Source of the DNA: Oribacterium sp.
GTDB taxonomy: Bacteria > Bacillota_A > Clostridia > Lachnospirales > Lachnospiraceae
Assembly (NCBI GenBank): GCA_017940955.1
Contig: JAGAXP010000320.1
Coordinates: 1 to 28,884, forward strand
Direction of reading: 5' to 3'
Length of the DNA: 28,884 nt
In this document: one piece after another, positions 1 through 9,573 of the stretch
How positions within the stretch are numbered: position 1 is the first letter of the stretch
Layout of the letters: the number at the start of each line of letters is the position of its first letter
Program-made: the position numbers and the translations under genes
Notes under the pieces: generated by a model
Database searches by the model: none
What the model saw: the letters and a program-made list of their open reading frames with translations, nothing else
What the model was told of the DNA's origin: nothing

Positions 1-187
1 AACTAAAAGCTTGGCTTTATTTGTTCTGTCCGTTTTCTTTACTGCGATTGTATTATTCGCTTTAGACCTTTTTTGGTCGTGCTTCAGATCTACATTAGAT
101 CCTCCGCTTCTGAATCTTCTTTATAGAATCTTCAGGGTCTGTGTATTAATCGATCTTTGATTTTCAAGGTTCAGTTGCGATTGCAAC
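1..187 (-). promoter_or_regulatory. Probable rRNA operon leader, 16S gene off the left edge
   Basis: This stretch has no open reading frame and follows a near-consensus promoter on the minus strand. Just downstream of the expected start site is a small hairpin (arms AGTTGC/GCAACT, 173-188). It is followed by TGAACCTTGAAAATC (minus strand, 159-173), which resembles the boxA antitermination element of Firmicute rRNA leaders (CTTTGAAAA type). The remaining roughly 150 bases contain further inverted repeats (for example GACC/GGTC around 66-78), as expected for a pre-16S processing region. In Bacillus subtilis an rRNA operon (rrnO) also follows gyrA. The 16S start itself is not in the window, so the assignment is an inference from promoter, boxA and position. 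Confidence 0.6.
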
Positions 188-193
188 TCGCTC

Positions 194-222
194 ATAATAT
201 CAAAATTATGATTGTTTGTCAA
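194..222 (-). promoter_or_regulatory. Strong promoter (rRNA-type) reading off the left edge
   Basis: On the minus strand TTGACA (217-222) and TATTAT (194-199) are separated by exactly 17 bases. The sequence just upstream is almost pure A/T and includes a perfect inverted repeat (TTAACTTTT/AAAAGTTAA, 231-250), which could act as an UP-type element. It sits directly behind the tRNA-Ser gene and in front of the boxA-like leader. Confidence 0.75.
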
Positions 223-252
223 ACGCTTTTTTAACTTTTTTAAAAGTTAAAA

Positions 253-342
253 CGGAGCAGGAGGGATTTGAACCCTCGCGCCGGTTTTATCCGACCTACA
301 CCCTTAGCAGGGGCGCCTCTTCGGCCTCTTGAGTACTACTCC
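253..342 (-). tRNA. tRNA-Ser (anticodon GCU)
   Basis: Read on the minus strand this is a 90-nt class II tRNA that decodes AGC and AGU serine codons. The acceptor stem is GGAGTAG/CTGCTCC with discriminator G. The D arm is CTC/GAG. The anticodon arm is CGCCC-CTGCTAA-GGGTG, giving anticodon GCT at plus-strand bases 306-308. There is a long variable arm typical of serine tRNAs, and a T arm GAGGG-TTCAAAT-CCCTC. The CCA end is not encoded (the bases after G73 are TTT), so it must be added post-transcriptionally. The gene stands alone between the gyrA terminator and the rRNA-type promoter and has its own promoter about 100 bases upstream. Confidence 0.96.
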
Positions 343-440
343 ACTTTGAATTATAGATTTAAATCTATTATTCTTCAAACGTCCCTACCAAGGTTTTGTT
401 TAAGGATCGTTTATATCACCCTTCTTTAAGGTGCCTTAGT

Positions 441-469
441 ATCTTAACAATAAAACAATTGTCTGTCAA
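441..469 (-). promoter_or_regulatory. Promoter of tRNA-Ser
   Basis: Minus-strand TTGACA (464-469) and TAAGAT (441-446) are 17 bases apart. The predicted start near 434 gives about a 90-base 5' leader before the mature tRNA. That leader contains a small hairpin near its 5' end and a 16-bp perfect palindrome (353-368, ATAGATTTAAATCTAT) just before the tRNA. Apart from this promoter, its leader and the gyrA terminator, I see nothing in 343-618. Confidence 0.7.
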
Positions 470-527
470 CTAGTCTTTATACTATTTTATTTACTTAATT
501 CCTGCAAATCTAAATTATGAATAAATT

Positions 528-559
528 AATGACATGGATCTTTATAGATCCATGTCATT
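528..559 (-). terminator. Terminator downstream of gyrA
   Basis: A perfect 13-bp inverted repeat (AATGACATGGATC/GATCCATGTCATT) with a 6-base loop lies 60 bases beyond the gyrA stop. On the minus strand it is followed by AATTTATT, a weak U-tract. It most likely ends the dnaA-dnaN-recF-gyrB-gyrA transcription unit before the tRNA promoter. Confidence 0.7.
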
Positions 560-618
560 TAAGATACACATTTCAGTTTACTTATTATTTTTTAATGCTT
601 TATAAAGTATAGATCACT

Positions 619-3135
619 TTACTCCTGATTATCATCAGATTCTTCATTTATCTCCTCTTCTTCTCTTCTTAAATCAGCCTCGGTTGTTGATTCTCTAACC
701 TTGGCAATTGAAGCTATAACAACATTTGAAGCAGGATCTATGTTCATGAATTTAACACCTGAAGTATTTCTTCCGATATCTTTAGCATCCTTTAAAGACA
801 TTCTTATGATAACACCTTCATTTGTTATCAACATTATCTCTCTTGATTTATCAGTCAGCTTAAATCCTACAAGATTTCCGGTTTTTTCCGTTATTTTGTA
901 GCATCTTAATCCTTTACCGCCTCTCTTCTGAAGCTTAAATTCATCAGTACTGGTAAGTTTTCCCATACCCTTTTCGGATACGACAAGAACAAAGTCTCCC
1001 TGACTGATTTTCTGCATACCTACAACTACATCATCATCTGTTAATGTAATTCCACGTACACCATAAGAACTGCGTCCTGTTATACGAACATCTCTTTCGT
1101 TAAATCGTATAGCCATTCCGTACTTTGTTCCGATCATGATATCTTCATCTTTATCGATGAGTTTCGCTTCTATAAGCTGATCATCATCTCTTAGTGAAAT
1201 TGCTATCAAACCTGATTTTCTTATGTTCGTATACTCTGAGATTGGAGTTTTCTTTACAGTTCCGTTCTTTGTTGCCAAGAGAAGGTACTGATCTGATTCT
1301 GCATAATCATCATCAATTGCAAATGATGCAGTCACATATTCATCAGGAGCCAGCTGTAAAAGATTTACCATGGCTGTTCCTCTTGATGTTCTTGATGCCT
1401 CGGGGATCTTGTATGCCTTTATTCTGAAGCAGCGACCGGTATTTGTGAAGAACATAATATAATGCTTATTTGTCGTCATAAATAAATCTTCTATTATGTC
1501 GTCATTTATGGTCTGCATGCCCTTAATGCCTTTTCCGCCACGATTTTGCTGCTTAAAGTTTTCAGGAGACATACGTTTAATGTATCCTAATCTAGTGGCA
1601 GCGATGACTGTATCATCATCCGGAATCAGATCTTCATCATCCAATGAATCATCAAAACCGAATTTAGTCATTCTTTCATTTCCGTACTTGTCGGCAATGA
1701 CATTAATTTCTTCTCTTATAACTCCGAGCATTTTTTTAGGATCATTCAATAATTCATTAAAATATGCGATCTTTTTCTGAAGATCATCATATTCTTCCTT
1801 AAGCTTTCCTCTTTCGAGTCCTGTTAATGCTCTTAATCGCATATCAACGATTGCCTGGGCCTGCACATCATCAAAACCAAACTTTGCAGAAATATTAAGT
1901 TTTGCTTCTTCTGTATTGGCAGCCGCTCTGATGGTATGCACAATTTCATCGATATGATCAACAGCCTTTAAAAGTGCTTCTAAAATATGTGCTCTTTCCT
2001 GAGCTTTATTCAGATCATATCTGGTTCTTCTGGTGAAAACATTTACCTGATGCTTGAGATATTCCTCTAATATCTCCATTAGATTAAGAGTTTTTGGCTC
2101 ACCATTAACGATGCACAGCATAATTACACCAAATGTTGTCTGAAGCTGTGTATGCTTATACAGTTGATTCAGAACTACATTCGGATTTGCATCTTTTCGT
2201 AATTCTATATTTATCTTTGCAGTAGAACCTTTACCTGATGCATCATTTATATATGTGATACCGTCAATCTTTTTATCTTTTACAAGCTCGGCGATATTCT
2301 CGATTACTCTTGAACGATAAACAACATAAGGCAATTCTTTAACAACTATGCGATGTTTTCCGTTCTGCATAGCTTCAATTTCACATACGGCACGGATCTT
2401 TATCTTACCTCTTCCGGTTCTGTATGCTTCTTCTATACCTTTTCTTCCGAGTATCAGTCCTCCTGTGGGAAAATCCGGACCTGGAATTACTTTCATGATA
2501 TCTTCAATGGTTGTTTCTTTATCATTTATTCTGTTATCGATGATAAGGTCAACAGCATTTATAACTTCCTTAAGGTTATGAGGAGGTATATTTGTAGCCA
2601 TTCCAACTGCAATACCTGTTGCACCGTTAACTATAAGATTTGGGAATTTTGCAGGAAGAACAGTCGGTTCATCATACTCATTTGAGAAGTTAGGCATAAA
2701 ATCAACAGTATCCTTGTTTATTCCTGCCAGCATTTCTCCCGCAAGTTTTGACATTTTTGCCTCAGTATATCTCATTGCGGCAGGTGAATCACCGTCATCT
2801 GAGCCAAAGTTACCCTGCTTATCCACCAAAACATGACGCATTGACCATGCCTGACCCATATATACCAGGGCACCGTAAATAGATGAATCTCCATGGGGAT
2901 GATATTTACCCATACATTCACCTACTATGGTCGCACATTTTTTTGTTTTTTTATCCGGTGTTACTCCCAATGTCTGCAAAGAATACAATACTCTTCTTTG
3001 AACAGGCTTAAGTCCGTCTCTTACGTCAGGGATAGCTCTTGATACAATTACACTCATGGCATAATCAATATAAGAGTTTTCCATGGTTTTTTTGAGATCT
3101 ACATCCTGGACCTTATCAAAAACATTTGGCTCCAA
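619..3135 (-). CDS. gyrA: DNA gyrase subunit A
   Basis: This is the breakage-reunion subunit of gyrase (A2B2 with GyrB), which introduces negative supercoils. The N-terminal winged-helix/tower core is complete, with the catalytic tyrosine in [12 protein letters not shown] (residue 123 from the start chosen here). The C-terminal domain carries GyrA-box motifs (NRGGKG, and a second KRGGKG) and ends in an acidic tail. At about 838 residues the length is normal. I start at TTG 3135 because GGAGG lies exactly 7 bases upstream. A TTG five codons earlier (3150) is in frame, but that codon itself overlaps the Shine-Dalgarno sequence and has none of its own. In the quinolone-resistance region the E. 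coli Ser83 position is Ser, while the Asp87 position is Gly ([13 protein letters not shown]). The gene is last in the operon, about 20 bases after gyrB. Confidence 0.97.
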   Translation of the reverse strand: MEPNVFDKVQDVDLKKTMENSYIDYAMSVIVSRAIPDVRDGLKPVQRRVLYSLQTLGVTPDKKTKKCATIVGECMGKYHPHGDSSIYGALVYMGQAWSMRHVLVDKQGNFGSDDGDSPAAMRYTEAKMSKLAGEMLAGINKDTVDFMPNFSNEYDEPTVLPAKFPNLIVNGATGIAVGMATNIPPHNLKEVINAVDLIIDNRINDKETTIEDIMKVIPGPDFPTGGLILGRKGIEEAYRTGRGKIKIRAVCEIEAMQNGKHRIVVKELPYVVYRSRVIENIAELVKDKKIDGITYINDASGKGSTAKINIELRKDANPNVVLNQLYKHTQLQTTFGVIMLCIVNGEPKTLNLMEILEEYLKHQVNVFTRRTRYDLNKAQERAHILEALLKAVDHIDEIVHTIRAAANTEEAKLNISAKFGFDDVQAQAIVDMRLRALTGLERGKLKEEYDDLQKKIAYFNELLNDPKKMLGVIREEINVIADKYGNERMTKFGFDDSLDDEDLIPDDDTVIAATRLGYIKRMSPENFKQQNRGGKGIKGMQTINDDIIEDLFMTTNKHYIMFFTNTGRCFRIKAYKIPEASRTSRGTAMVNLLQLAPDEYVTASFAIDDDYAESDQYLLLATKNGTVKKTPISEYTNIRKSGLIAISLRDDDQLIEAKLIDKDEDIMIGTKYGMAIRFNERDVRITGRSSYGVRGITLTDDDVVVGMQKISQGDFVLVVSEKGMGKLTSTDEFKLQKRGGKGLRCYKITEKTGNLVGFKLTDKSREIMLITNEGVIIRMSLKDAKDIGRNTSGVKFMNIDPASNVVIASIAKVRESTTEADLRREEEEINEESDDNQE

Positions 3136-3155
3136 AATCTTTTCCTCCAATTATG

Positions 3156-5120
<1,965 letters not shown>

Positions 5121-5151
5121 TTATTTTTCCCCATATTCAATGTGTATCATT

Positions 5152-5172
5152 TTAGATTACTTTGTAATCTAA
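5152..5172. repeat. Hairpin at the recF stop, before gyrB
   Basis: A perfect 9-bp inverted repeat (TTAGATTAC/GTAATCTAA, 3-base loop) overlaps the recF stop codon and ends 32 bases before gyrB. No U-run follows on the minus strand, so it looks more like an RNA processing or stability hairpin within the operon than a full terminator. Confidence 0.45.
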
Positions 5173-6275
5173 GATAATATTTTTGACTTATCATTTATTT
5201 TTGTAACTGTTCCTTTAACCACATGAAACAGCTCATCAATATGAAAACGATTATTGATAAAATCATCAAGTCCGGTGCAGGTAATGATATTTTGTGTCTC
5301 ACTTAACAGATCCAGAAGATAATTTTGTCTTTTTGAATCAAGCTCTGAAAGTACATCATCCAGTAAAAGAATTGGATCATCATCAATTCTTTTTCTCACC
5401 AGCTCAATTTCACTAAGCTTTAAGGCTAATGCTGCCGTACGTTGCTGTCCCTGAGAACCGAATTTTCTTATGTCCTTGCCATCTATCAAAAAAAGAAGAT
5501 CATCTCTGTGTGGTCCGACTAAGGTTATATGCTGTCTGATCTCAGATTCTCTCATACGGGATAATGTATTCTGAAAATCCTGAGAACCTACATTCGCATC
5601 ATAAACTATTTCCAGTTTTTCAATACCACCTGTTAAATGATGATGTATGTCAATTATTATTTCTTTAAGCTCTTCAATAAAAATATTTCTTATCTCGATT
5701 ATTTTAGTCCCATACTTTATCAGCTCCAAATCCCAGACAGATAAAGTATCAAGTAGTGAAGGCTTTATAACAATATCTTTTAACAGTTTGTTTCTCTGAT
5801 CCAAAACTCTGTTGTATCTTGTTAAATTGTATAGATATATTTTATCCAACTGACATAATTCAAGATCCATGAATCTGCGTCTTACAGCGGGGCCATCCTT
5901 TATCAACCCTAAATCTTCGGGACTGAAGCTGACAATATTGGCTATACCAAAAAGTTCTGACGCTTTTCTTATGGGTGTCTCATCTATCGCAATACCCTTT
6001 GATTTATTTTTTTTAAGGTGCATATCTATCCTGTAAGGAACATCATGTTTTCTTACTTCCATTTTGATATGCGCTTCATCATTACCAAACTGTATGAGAT
6101 CCTTATCCTTTGAAATCCTGTAGGATTTGGAAGTTGAAGCTAAAAAAATCGATTCAAGAACATTGGTTTTTCCCTGAGCATTATCCCCATAAAAAATATT
6201 GGTTCCCGGGCTCAAACTCACCTTTAAGGATTCATAATTCCTGAAATTTTTTAATTCTAATGAATCTATTATCAT
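5169..6275 (-). CDS. recF: DNA repair and recombination protein RecF
   Basis: RecF is an SMC/ABC-like ATPase that, with RecO and RecR, loads RecA at single-strand gaps and stalled forks. Walker A is GDNAQGKT (residues 30-37). The ABC-type signature appears as GSQGQQRTAALALKL, and Walker B/D-loop as ILLLDDVLSELD. The 368 residues match the family. The start is ATG 6275, only 7 bases after the dnaN stop. There is no recognisable Shine-Dalgarno sequence, so translation probably depends on coupling to dnaN. The small S4-domain gene (yaaA/rlbA) that often sits between dnaN and recF in Firmicutes is not present here, and neither is remB (yaaB) after recF. Confidence 0.97.
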   Translation of the reverse strand: MIIDSLELKNFRNYESLKVSLSPGTNIFYGDNAQGKTNVLESIFLASTSKSYRISKDKDLIQFGNDEAHIKMEVRKHDVPYRIDMHLKKNKSKGIAIDETPIRKASELFGIANIVSFSPEDLGLIKDGPAVRRRFMDLELCQLDKIYLYNLTRYNRVLDQRNKLLKDIVIKPSLLDTLSVWDLELIKYGTKIIEIRNIFIEELKEIIIDIHHHLTGGIEKLEIVYDANVGSQDFQNTLSRMRESEIRQHITLVGPHRDDLLFLIDGKDIRKFGSQGQQRTAALALKLSEIELVRKRIDDDPILLLDDVLSELDSKRQNYLLDLLSETQNIITCTGLDDFINNRFHIDELFHVVKGTVTKINDKSKILS

Positions 6276-6282
6276 TTAAAAA

Positions 6283-7404
6283 TTACACTGCATCTGAATT
6301 AAAGTTTACAGGTAAGATCATATAATTATAGGATTTACTGTCATCTCTGATAAAACACGGTGAACGTGGAATGGACATATATATTGAAATTTCCTCGTCC
6401 TCAATATTCTTGAGTGCATCTACCAGGAATTTAGGATTGAATCCTATCATCAGGTCATTACCAATCTTTTTTATAGCAACTTCAGCATCCATTGTTCCGA
6501 GATCTGTTGTAATCTTTAATCCCATAACATTTTCTTCGATCTTAAGAACAAGTGGCTGCTTATCATTATCTCTGACAAATATCGTAGATCTCTCAAGACA
6601 ATCCAGGAGATTTTTACGATTTACCATGATTTTTGTTTCGTAATCTTCTGAAAGCATCTGTGCTACGTGGAAATATTCTCCATCTATCAGTCTTGTTACA
6701 ACCAGTGTGTTATTAAACTCGAACATGATATGATTTTTTGAAAAATACATGATCACTTCGTCATAAATTCCACCGTTCAGAACCTTCACAAGTTCATTTA
6801 ATGCTTTTCCCGGAACGATTGCTTTTGCGGAATCATAAGAATTGTTCAGTTTAACCTGTCTTATGGAAATTCTGTGACCGTCAAGTGAAGTTACAGTCAG
6901 GTTATCATCCTGGATTTCAAATAATTCACCTGTCATTTTCTTATTGCTGTCATTCATGGCAATAGAAAAGATAGTCTGTGAGATAATCTGCTTAAGTGTA
7001 AATTGTGAAAGTGATAAAGACTGGGTTTTATCAATCTTAGGTAATGCAGTAAACTCGTTTCCATCACGTCCCGCAATTTTGAATACAGAATTTTCACAGG
7101 TAATTACTGTATTATTTCTTGAATCTGTTTCTATAGTTACCTCTACGTCCTGGGCTTCCGGTAATCTTCTGATGATTTCTGAAAAGATCTTTGATTCCAA
7201 TGCAACTTTACCGGGCTCTACGATACTTCCTTCACAAACAGTTTCAATACCAAATTCAGTATCATTTCCAACAAGCTGTATCTTTCCGTTGGATGCATCA
7301 AGAAGGATACATTCCAATATAGACATTGTGGTTTTTGATGGAACAGCTTTTGATACTATATTTATAGCATTCGTAAGATCATTTTTCTTAAACTGTAATT
7401 TCAT
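6283..7404 (-). CDS. dnaN: DNA polymerase III beta subunit (sliding clamp)
   Basis: The beta clamp is a ring-shaped dimer that tethers polymerase III to DNA and recruits repair and regulatory proteins. The 373-residue length and the three-fold repeated clamp architecture fit the family. Recognisable segments are the N-terminal MKLQFKKNDLTNAINIVSKAVPSKTTMSILECILL, given here only as its first part (MKLQFKKNDLTNAI), TVTSLDGHRISI in the middle domain, and the C-terminal YMILPVNF. The start is ATG 7404 with AAGGAAAGG about 8 bases upstream. The gene follows dnaA across a 161-base gap that also holds origin-like elements, and runs straight into recF. Confidence 0.98.
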   Translation of the reverse strand: MKLQFKKNDLTNAINIVSKAVPSKTTMSILECILLDASNGKIQLVGNDTEFGIETVCEGSIVEPGKVALESKIFSEIIRRLPEAQDVEVTIETDSRNNTVITCENSVFKIAGRDGNEFTALPKIDKTQSLSLSQFTLKQIISQTIFSIAMNDSNKKMTGELFEIQDDNLTVTSLDGHRISIRQVKLNNSYDSAKAIVPGKALNELVKVLNGGIYDEVIMYFSKNHIMFEFNNTLVVTRLIDGEYFHVAQMLSEDYETKIMVNRKNLLDCLERSTIFVRDNDKQPLVLKIEENVMGLKITTDLGTMDAEVAIKKIGNDLMIGFNPKFLVDALKNIEDEEISIYMSIPRSPCFIRDDSKSYNYMILPVNFNSDAV

Positions 7405-7443
7405 AAAGCAGCCTTTCCTTTAATTAATTATTTATTTTAATTC

Positions 7444-7480
7444 TTAGTAGTACTAATAGGTGATGTGGAAATGTGAAAAA
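7444..7480 (-). other. Candidate origin unwinding element (weak DnaA boxes plus DnaA-trio-like run)
   Basis: Read on the minus strand in the dnaA-to-dnaN direction: TTTTTCACA (7472-7480) and ATTTCCACA (7464-7472) are degenerate tandem DnaA boxes. They are followed by a short GC patch TCACC (7459-7463), then TAT TAG TAC TAC TAA (7444-7458), then an AT-only stretch up to the dnaN ribosome binding site. This is the order, orientation and spacing of the Bacillus subtilis basal unwinding system (box, GC cluster, DnaA-trio) in the same intergenic gap. The boxes match the consensus only partly, so this is a candidate. Confidence 0.5.
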
Positions 7481-7565
7481 GTCAGTTAAATGGCTCTGTC
7501 ACTTGAAAAATCCACTTTAATAACTATGTTGATATCAATTTTATAAAGTGTTTATAAAATATATG

Positions 7566-8942
7566 TTATGGAGATATCTTCTTTTTCAAAGTTTCAATTG
7601 TGGATTTCAATTGTTCATTTGTGCGTAATTCTGTGGATATCTTATCTATTCCGTGCATTATAGTAGTATGATCCCTGCCTCCCAGATACTCACCTATATT
7701 CTTTAAAGGTGCATCTGTCATCGTCCTGCAGAGGTACATGGCAATCTGTCTCGGAAATACAATTTCTTTATTCTTCTTTTGTGAAGCAATTTCAATACTT
7801 GTTATTCCAAAATGTTCAGCAACAGTAGTAATGATAAACTCAGGTGTGATTTCCTTTGGTCCGTCAGGAGTTATATGATCCTTTAACAAATCCTCCGCAA
7901 GGGATAAATCTATAGACTGTCCTTTGAGTCTTGACATAGCTACTATTTTTGTAAGTGCACCTTCGAGTTCTCTGATATTGGACTTAATATTGGTAGCTAT
8001 GTACTTTATTATTTCATTATCTATATTTACATGCATCAATTCTTCTTTTTTACGAAGAATGGCCATACGTGTCTCAAAGTCAGGCATCTGTATATCTACT
8101 ATGAGTCCAACCTCAAATCTGGATCTCAATCTGTCTTCAAGATTATCAATATCCTTTGGAGGTTTATCAGATGCTATTACTATCTGCTTTTTATTTTCAT
8201 ATAAAGTATTGAATGTATGGAAAAACTCCTCCTGAGTTCCCTCTTTTCCGATGATAAACTGAATATCATCTATCAAAAGTACATCCAACTCTCTGTATTT
8301 ATTTCTGAAATCAGCCGGAGACATATTATTTTTATTTCTTATTGAATCTACAAATTCATTAATAAATGTCTCAGATGTAACATATCGTATCTTTGCAGCA
8401 GGATTATTCTTCAATATAAAGTGGGCAATGGAATGCATCAGGTGAGTTTTACCGAGACCGGCTCCTCCATATATGTACAGAGGGTTATATATTTCTCCCG
8501 GTGACTCTGCTACGGCCAGTGATGCAGCGTGAGCCAGATTATTACTTGATCCAACAACAAAAGTATCGAATGTATATTCTGTATTAAGATTTGCCTCTTT
8601 CAGAGTTTCTTCTAATATAATAGAAGGATCTTTTTTATCATTGATAGCTATCTGTAATTTCTTTACATACTCTCTGGCTTCACTCTCTATTAAGAAGAGA
8701 ACATTAACAGGAATATTTGTTTTTTCCTCAATTGCTACCTTTAAAAAGAGAGAATACTTTTTATCAAGGATCTTTTTATATCCTTCTTCAGGTACGATTA
8801 TCAGAAGTTCTCTGTTAATAAAATCAAATAATCTCAAAGGTTTTAACCATGTGTCAAATGATACCTGCAAAATATCATGTTCTTCCTTCATGTATTTCAG
8901 AATATCATCCCAATTCTTTCGAATTAATTCAAAATCACTCAT
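7566..8942 (-). CDS. dnaA: Chromosomal replication initiator protein DnaA
   Basis: DnaA is an AAA+ ATPase that binds DnaA boxes, forms a filament on oriC and melts the origin. Domain I covers residues 1-90, with a short domain II linker. Domain III has Walker A GGAGLGKTH (159-167), Walker B VLLIDDIQF (221-229) and sensor ASDKPP (257-262). Domain IV has the DNA-binding signature GGRDHTTIMHGI near the C-terminus. The length is 458 residues, typical for Clostridia. The start is ATG 8942, with AAGGAG 8 bases upstream. The gene is transcribed away from oriC from a promoter carrying a DnaA box, so autoregulation is likely. dnaN follows. Confidence 0.99.
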   Translation of the reverse strand: MSDFELIRKNWDDILKYMKEEHDILQVSFDTWLKPLRLFDFINRELLIIVPEEGYKKILDKKYSLFLKVAIEEKTNIPVNVLFLIESEAREYVKKLQIAINDKKDPSIILEETLKEANLNTEYTFDTFVVGSSNNLAHAASLAVAESPGEIYNPLYIYGGAGLGKTHLMHSIAHFILKNNPAAKIRYVTSETFINEFVDSIRNKNNMSPADFRNKYRELDVLLIDDIQFIIGKEGTQEEFFHTFNTLYENKKQIVIASDKPPKDIDNLEDRLRSRFEVGLIVDIQMPDFETRMAILRKKEELMHVNIDNEIIKYIATNIKSNIRELEGALTKIVAMSRLKGQSIDLSLAEDLLKDHITPDGPKEITPEFIITTVAEHFGITSIEIASQKKNKEIVFPRQIAMYLCRTMTDAPLKNIGEYLGGRDHTTIMHGIDKISTELRTNEQLKSTIETLKKKISP

Positions 8943-8977
8943 ATGAGGATCTCCTTAATAGATAAAATCACAAAAAA

Positions 8978-9006
8978 ATTATATCAAAGTGTGGATAATA
9001 TTTCAA
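8978..9006 (-). promoter_or_regulatory. dnaA promoter with a DnaA box in the spacer
   Basis: Minus-strand TTGAAA (9001-9006) and TATAAT (8978-8983) are 17 bases apart, about 35 bases upstream of the dnaA start. A perfect DnaA box (TTATCCACA, 8990-8998) lies entirely between the two hexamers. DnaA bound there would block RNA polymerase, the expected form of negative autoregulation. Confidence 0.75.
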
Positions 9007-9180
9007 TCTAAGATGTGGATAAGTAATTATGTGGAGATATTTTTCCACACTCTATTCTTTTAAATCACAAGTGATATTTAGGTTTTTTATTAACAATATA
9101 TACACTTATCCACATAGATATACACATTTTGTTGATAACTTTTTGTACTGTGGAAATGTGGGTAAATTTGTTGATAAAGC
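8984..9180. other. oriC: Chromosomal replication origin, dnaA-rpmH cluster of DnaA boxes
   Basis: The 404-base gap between dnaA and rpmH contains three perfect DnaA boxes: 8990-8998 and 9014-9022 (minus-strand TTATCCACA) and 9106-9114 (plus strand). One-mismatch boxes are at 9041-9049 (TTTTCCACA), 9130-9138 and 9169-9177 (both TGTTGATAA) and 9157-9165 (TGTGGGTAA). A weaker one is at 9030-9038. Between 9050 and 9105 is an AT-rich stretch that could help in melting. Gene orientation diverges from here in both directions, matching bidirectional replication. The rest of the gap holds the rpmH promoter and its structured leader. Confidence 0.9.
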
Positions 9181-9194
9181 TGGGTAAAAAAATA

Positions 9195-9223
9195 TTGACG
9201 AAAAATAGGTATTTCCTTATAAT
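9195..9223 (+). promoter_or_regulatory. rpmH operon promoter
   Basis: TTGACG (9195-9200) and TATAAT (9218-9223) are separated by 17 bases, immediately to the right of the last DnaA boxes. The predicted start near 9230 gives a leader of about 117 bases before rpmH. Confidence 0.8.
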
Positions 9224-9239
9224 ATACAAACGATGTTTA

Positions 9240-9320
9240 CCCTAGATCTGAAGGTACTTCAGGACTAAGGGCTATTAAGGGGTCCTACATTGAAAATTTA
9301 ATTATCAATGGAGTCCTGAA
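9240..9320 (+). promoter_or_regulatory. Structured rpmH leader with competing stems
   Basis: The 5' leader can fold in more than one way. TTCAGGACT (9258-9266) pairs perfectly with AGTCCTGAA (9312-9320), closing a loop of about 45 bases. The same AGGAC (9261-9265) can instead pair with GTCCT at 9282-9286. CCCTAG (9240-9245) can pair with CTAAGGG (9265-9271) with one bulged base, again overlapping that segment. Mutually exclusive stems just upstream of a ribosomal protein gene suggest regulation, possibly autogenous, but no known leader family was recognised. Confidence 0.45.
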
Positions 9321-9346
9321 AGTTTATCAGAAAAGGAGGTGTCAGT

Positions 9347-9490
9347 ATGCATAAGGGAAAGATGACATTACAGCCTAAGACAAGACAGAGAGCCAAGGTT
9401 CATGGATTTAGAGCTAGAATGGCTACAGCAGGCGGAAGAAAGGTACTGGCTGCCAGAAGAGCAAAAGGTAGAGCAGCATTAACAGTATAA
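9347..9490 (+). CDS. rpmH: 50S ribosomal protein L34
   Basis: This is a 47-residue, very basic ribosomal protein of the large subunit. The conserved core is [17 protein letters not shown] followed by [15 protein letters not shown], which is diagnostic for L34. The start chosen is ATG 9347, with AAAGGAGG about 6 bases upstream. An in-frame ATG at 9362 would give the more usual L34 N-terminus (MTLQPK), with a weaker AAGGG before it, so the MHKGK extension may or may not be translated. The gene is first in the rpmH-rnpA-yidD-yidC-jag group, next to oriC as in most bacteria, and followed by a terminator-like hairpin that may reduce read-through into rnpA. Confidence 0.97.
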   Translation: MHKGKMTLQPKTRQRAKVHGFRARMATAGGRKVLAARRAKGRAALTV

Positions 9491-9512
9491 TAATTTATTT
9501 GAATTATGATTG

Positions 9513-9540
9513 AGACCGCTATTTATTGACGGTCTTTTTT
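9513..9540 (+). terminator. Terminator or attenuator between rpmH and rnpA
   Basis: A 6-bp stem AGACCG/CGGTCT (9513-9518 and 9530-9535) with an 11-base loop is followed directly by a run of T's (9535-9540). It lies 22 bases after the rpmH stop and 33 bases before rnpA. It would make L34 message more abundant than the message for RNase P protein downstream. Confidence 0.7.
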
Positions 9541-9573
9541 CATGTGATATTTGTGTACGTGGGGGTTTGAAAA

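Noticed and set aside
231..250. Inverted repeat TTAACTTTT/AAAAGTTAA as a terminator of tRNA-Ser
   Set aside because: The stem is entirely A/T and no U-run follows on the minus strand. It more likely belongs to the upstream region of the rRNA-type promoter.
6944..7423. 159-codon open frame on the plus strand opposite dnaN
   Set aside because: It is fully antisense to a clear dnaN, has no ribosome binding site and reads like a reverse-frame shadow.
8943..9346. Repeated 9-mers in the origin as a CRISPR-like or iteron array
   Set aside because: They match DnaA boxes in both orientations with irregular spacing, next to dnaA.
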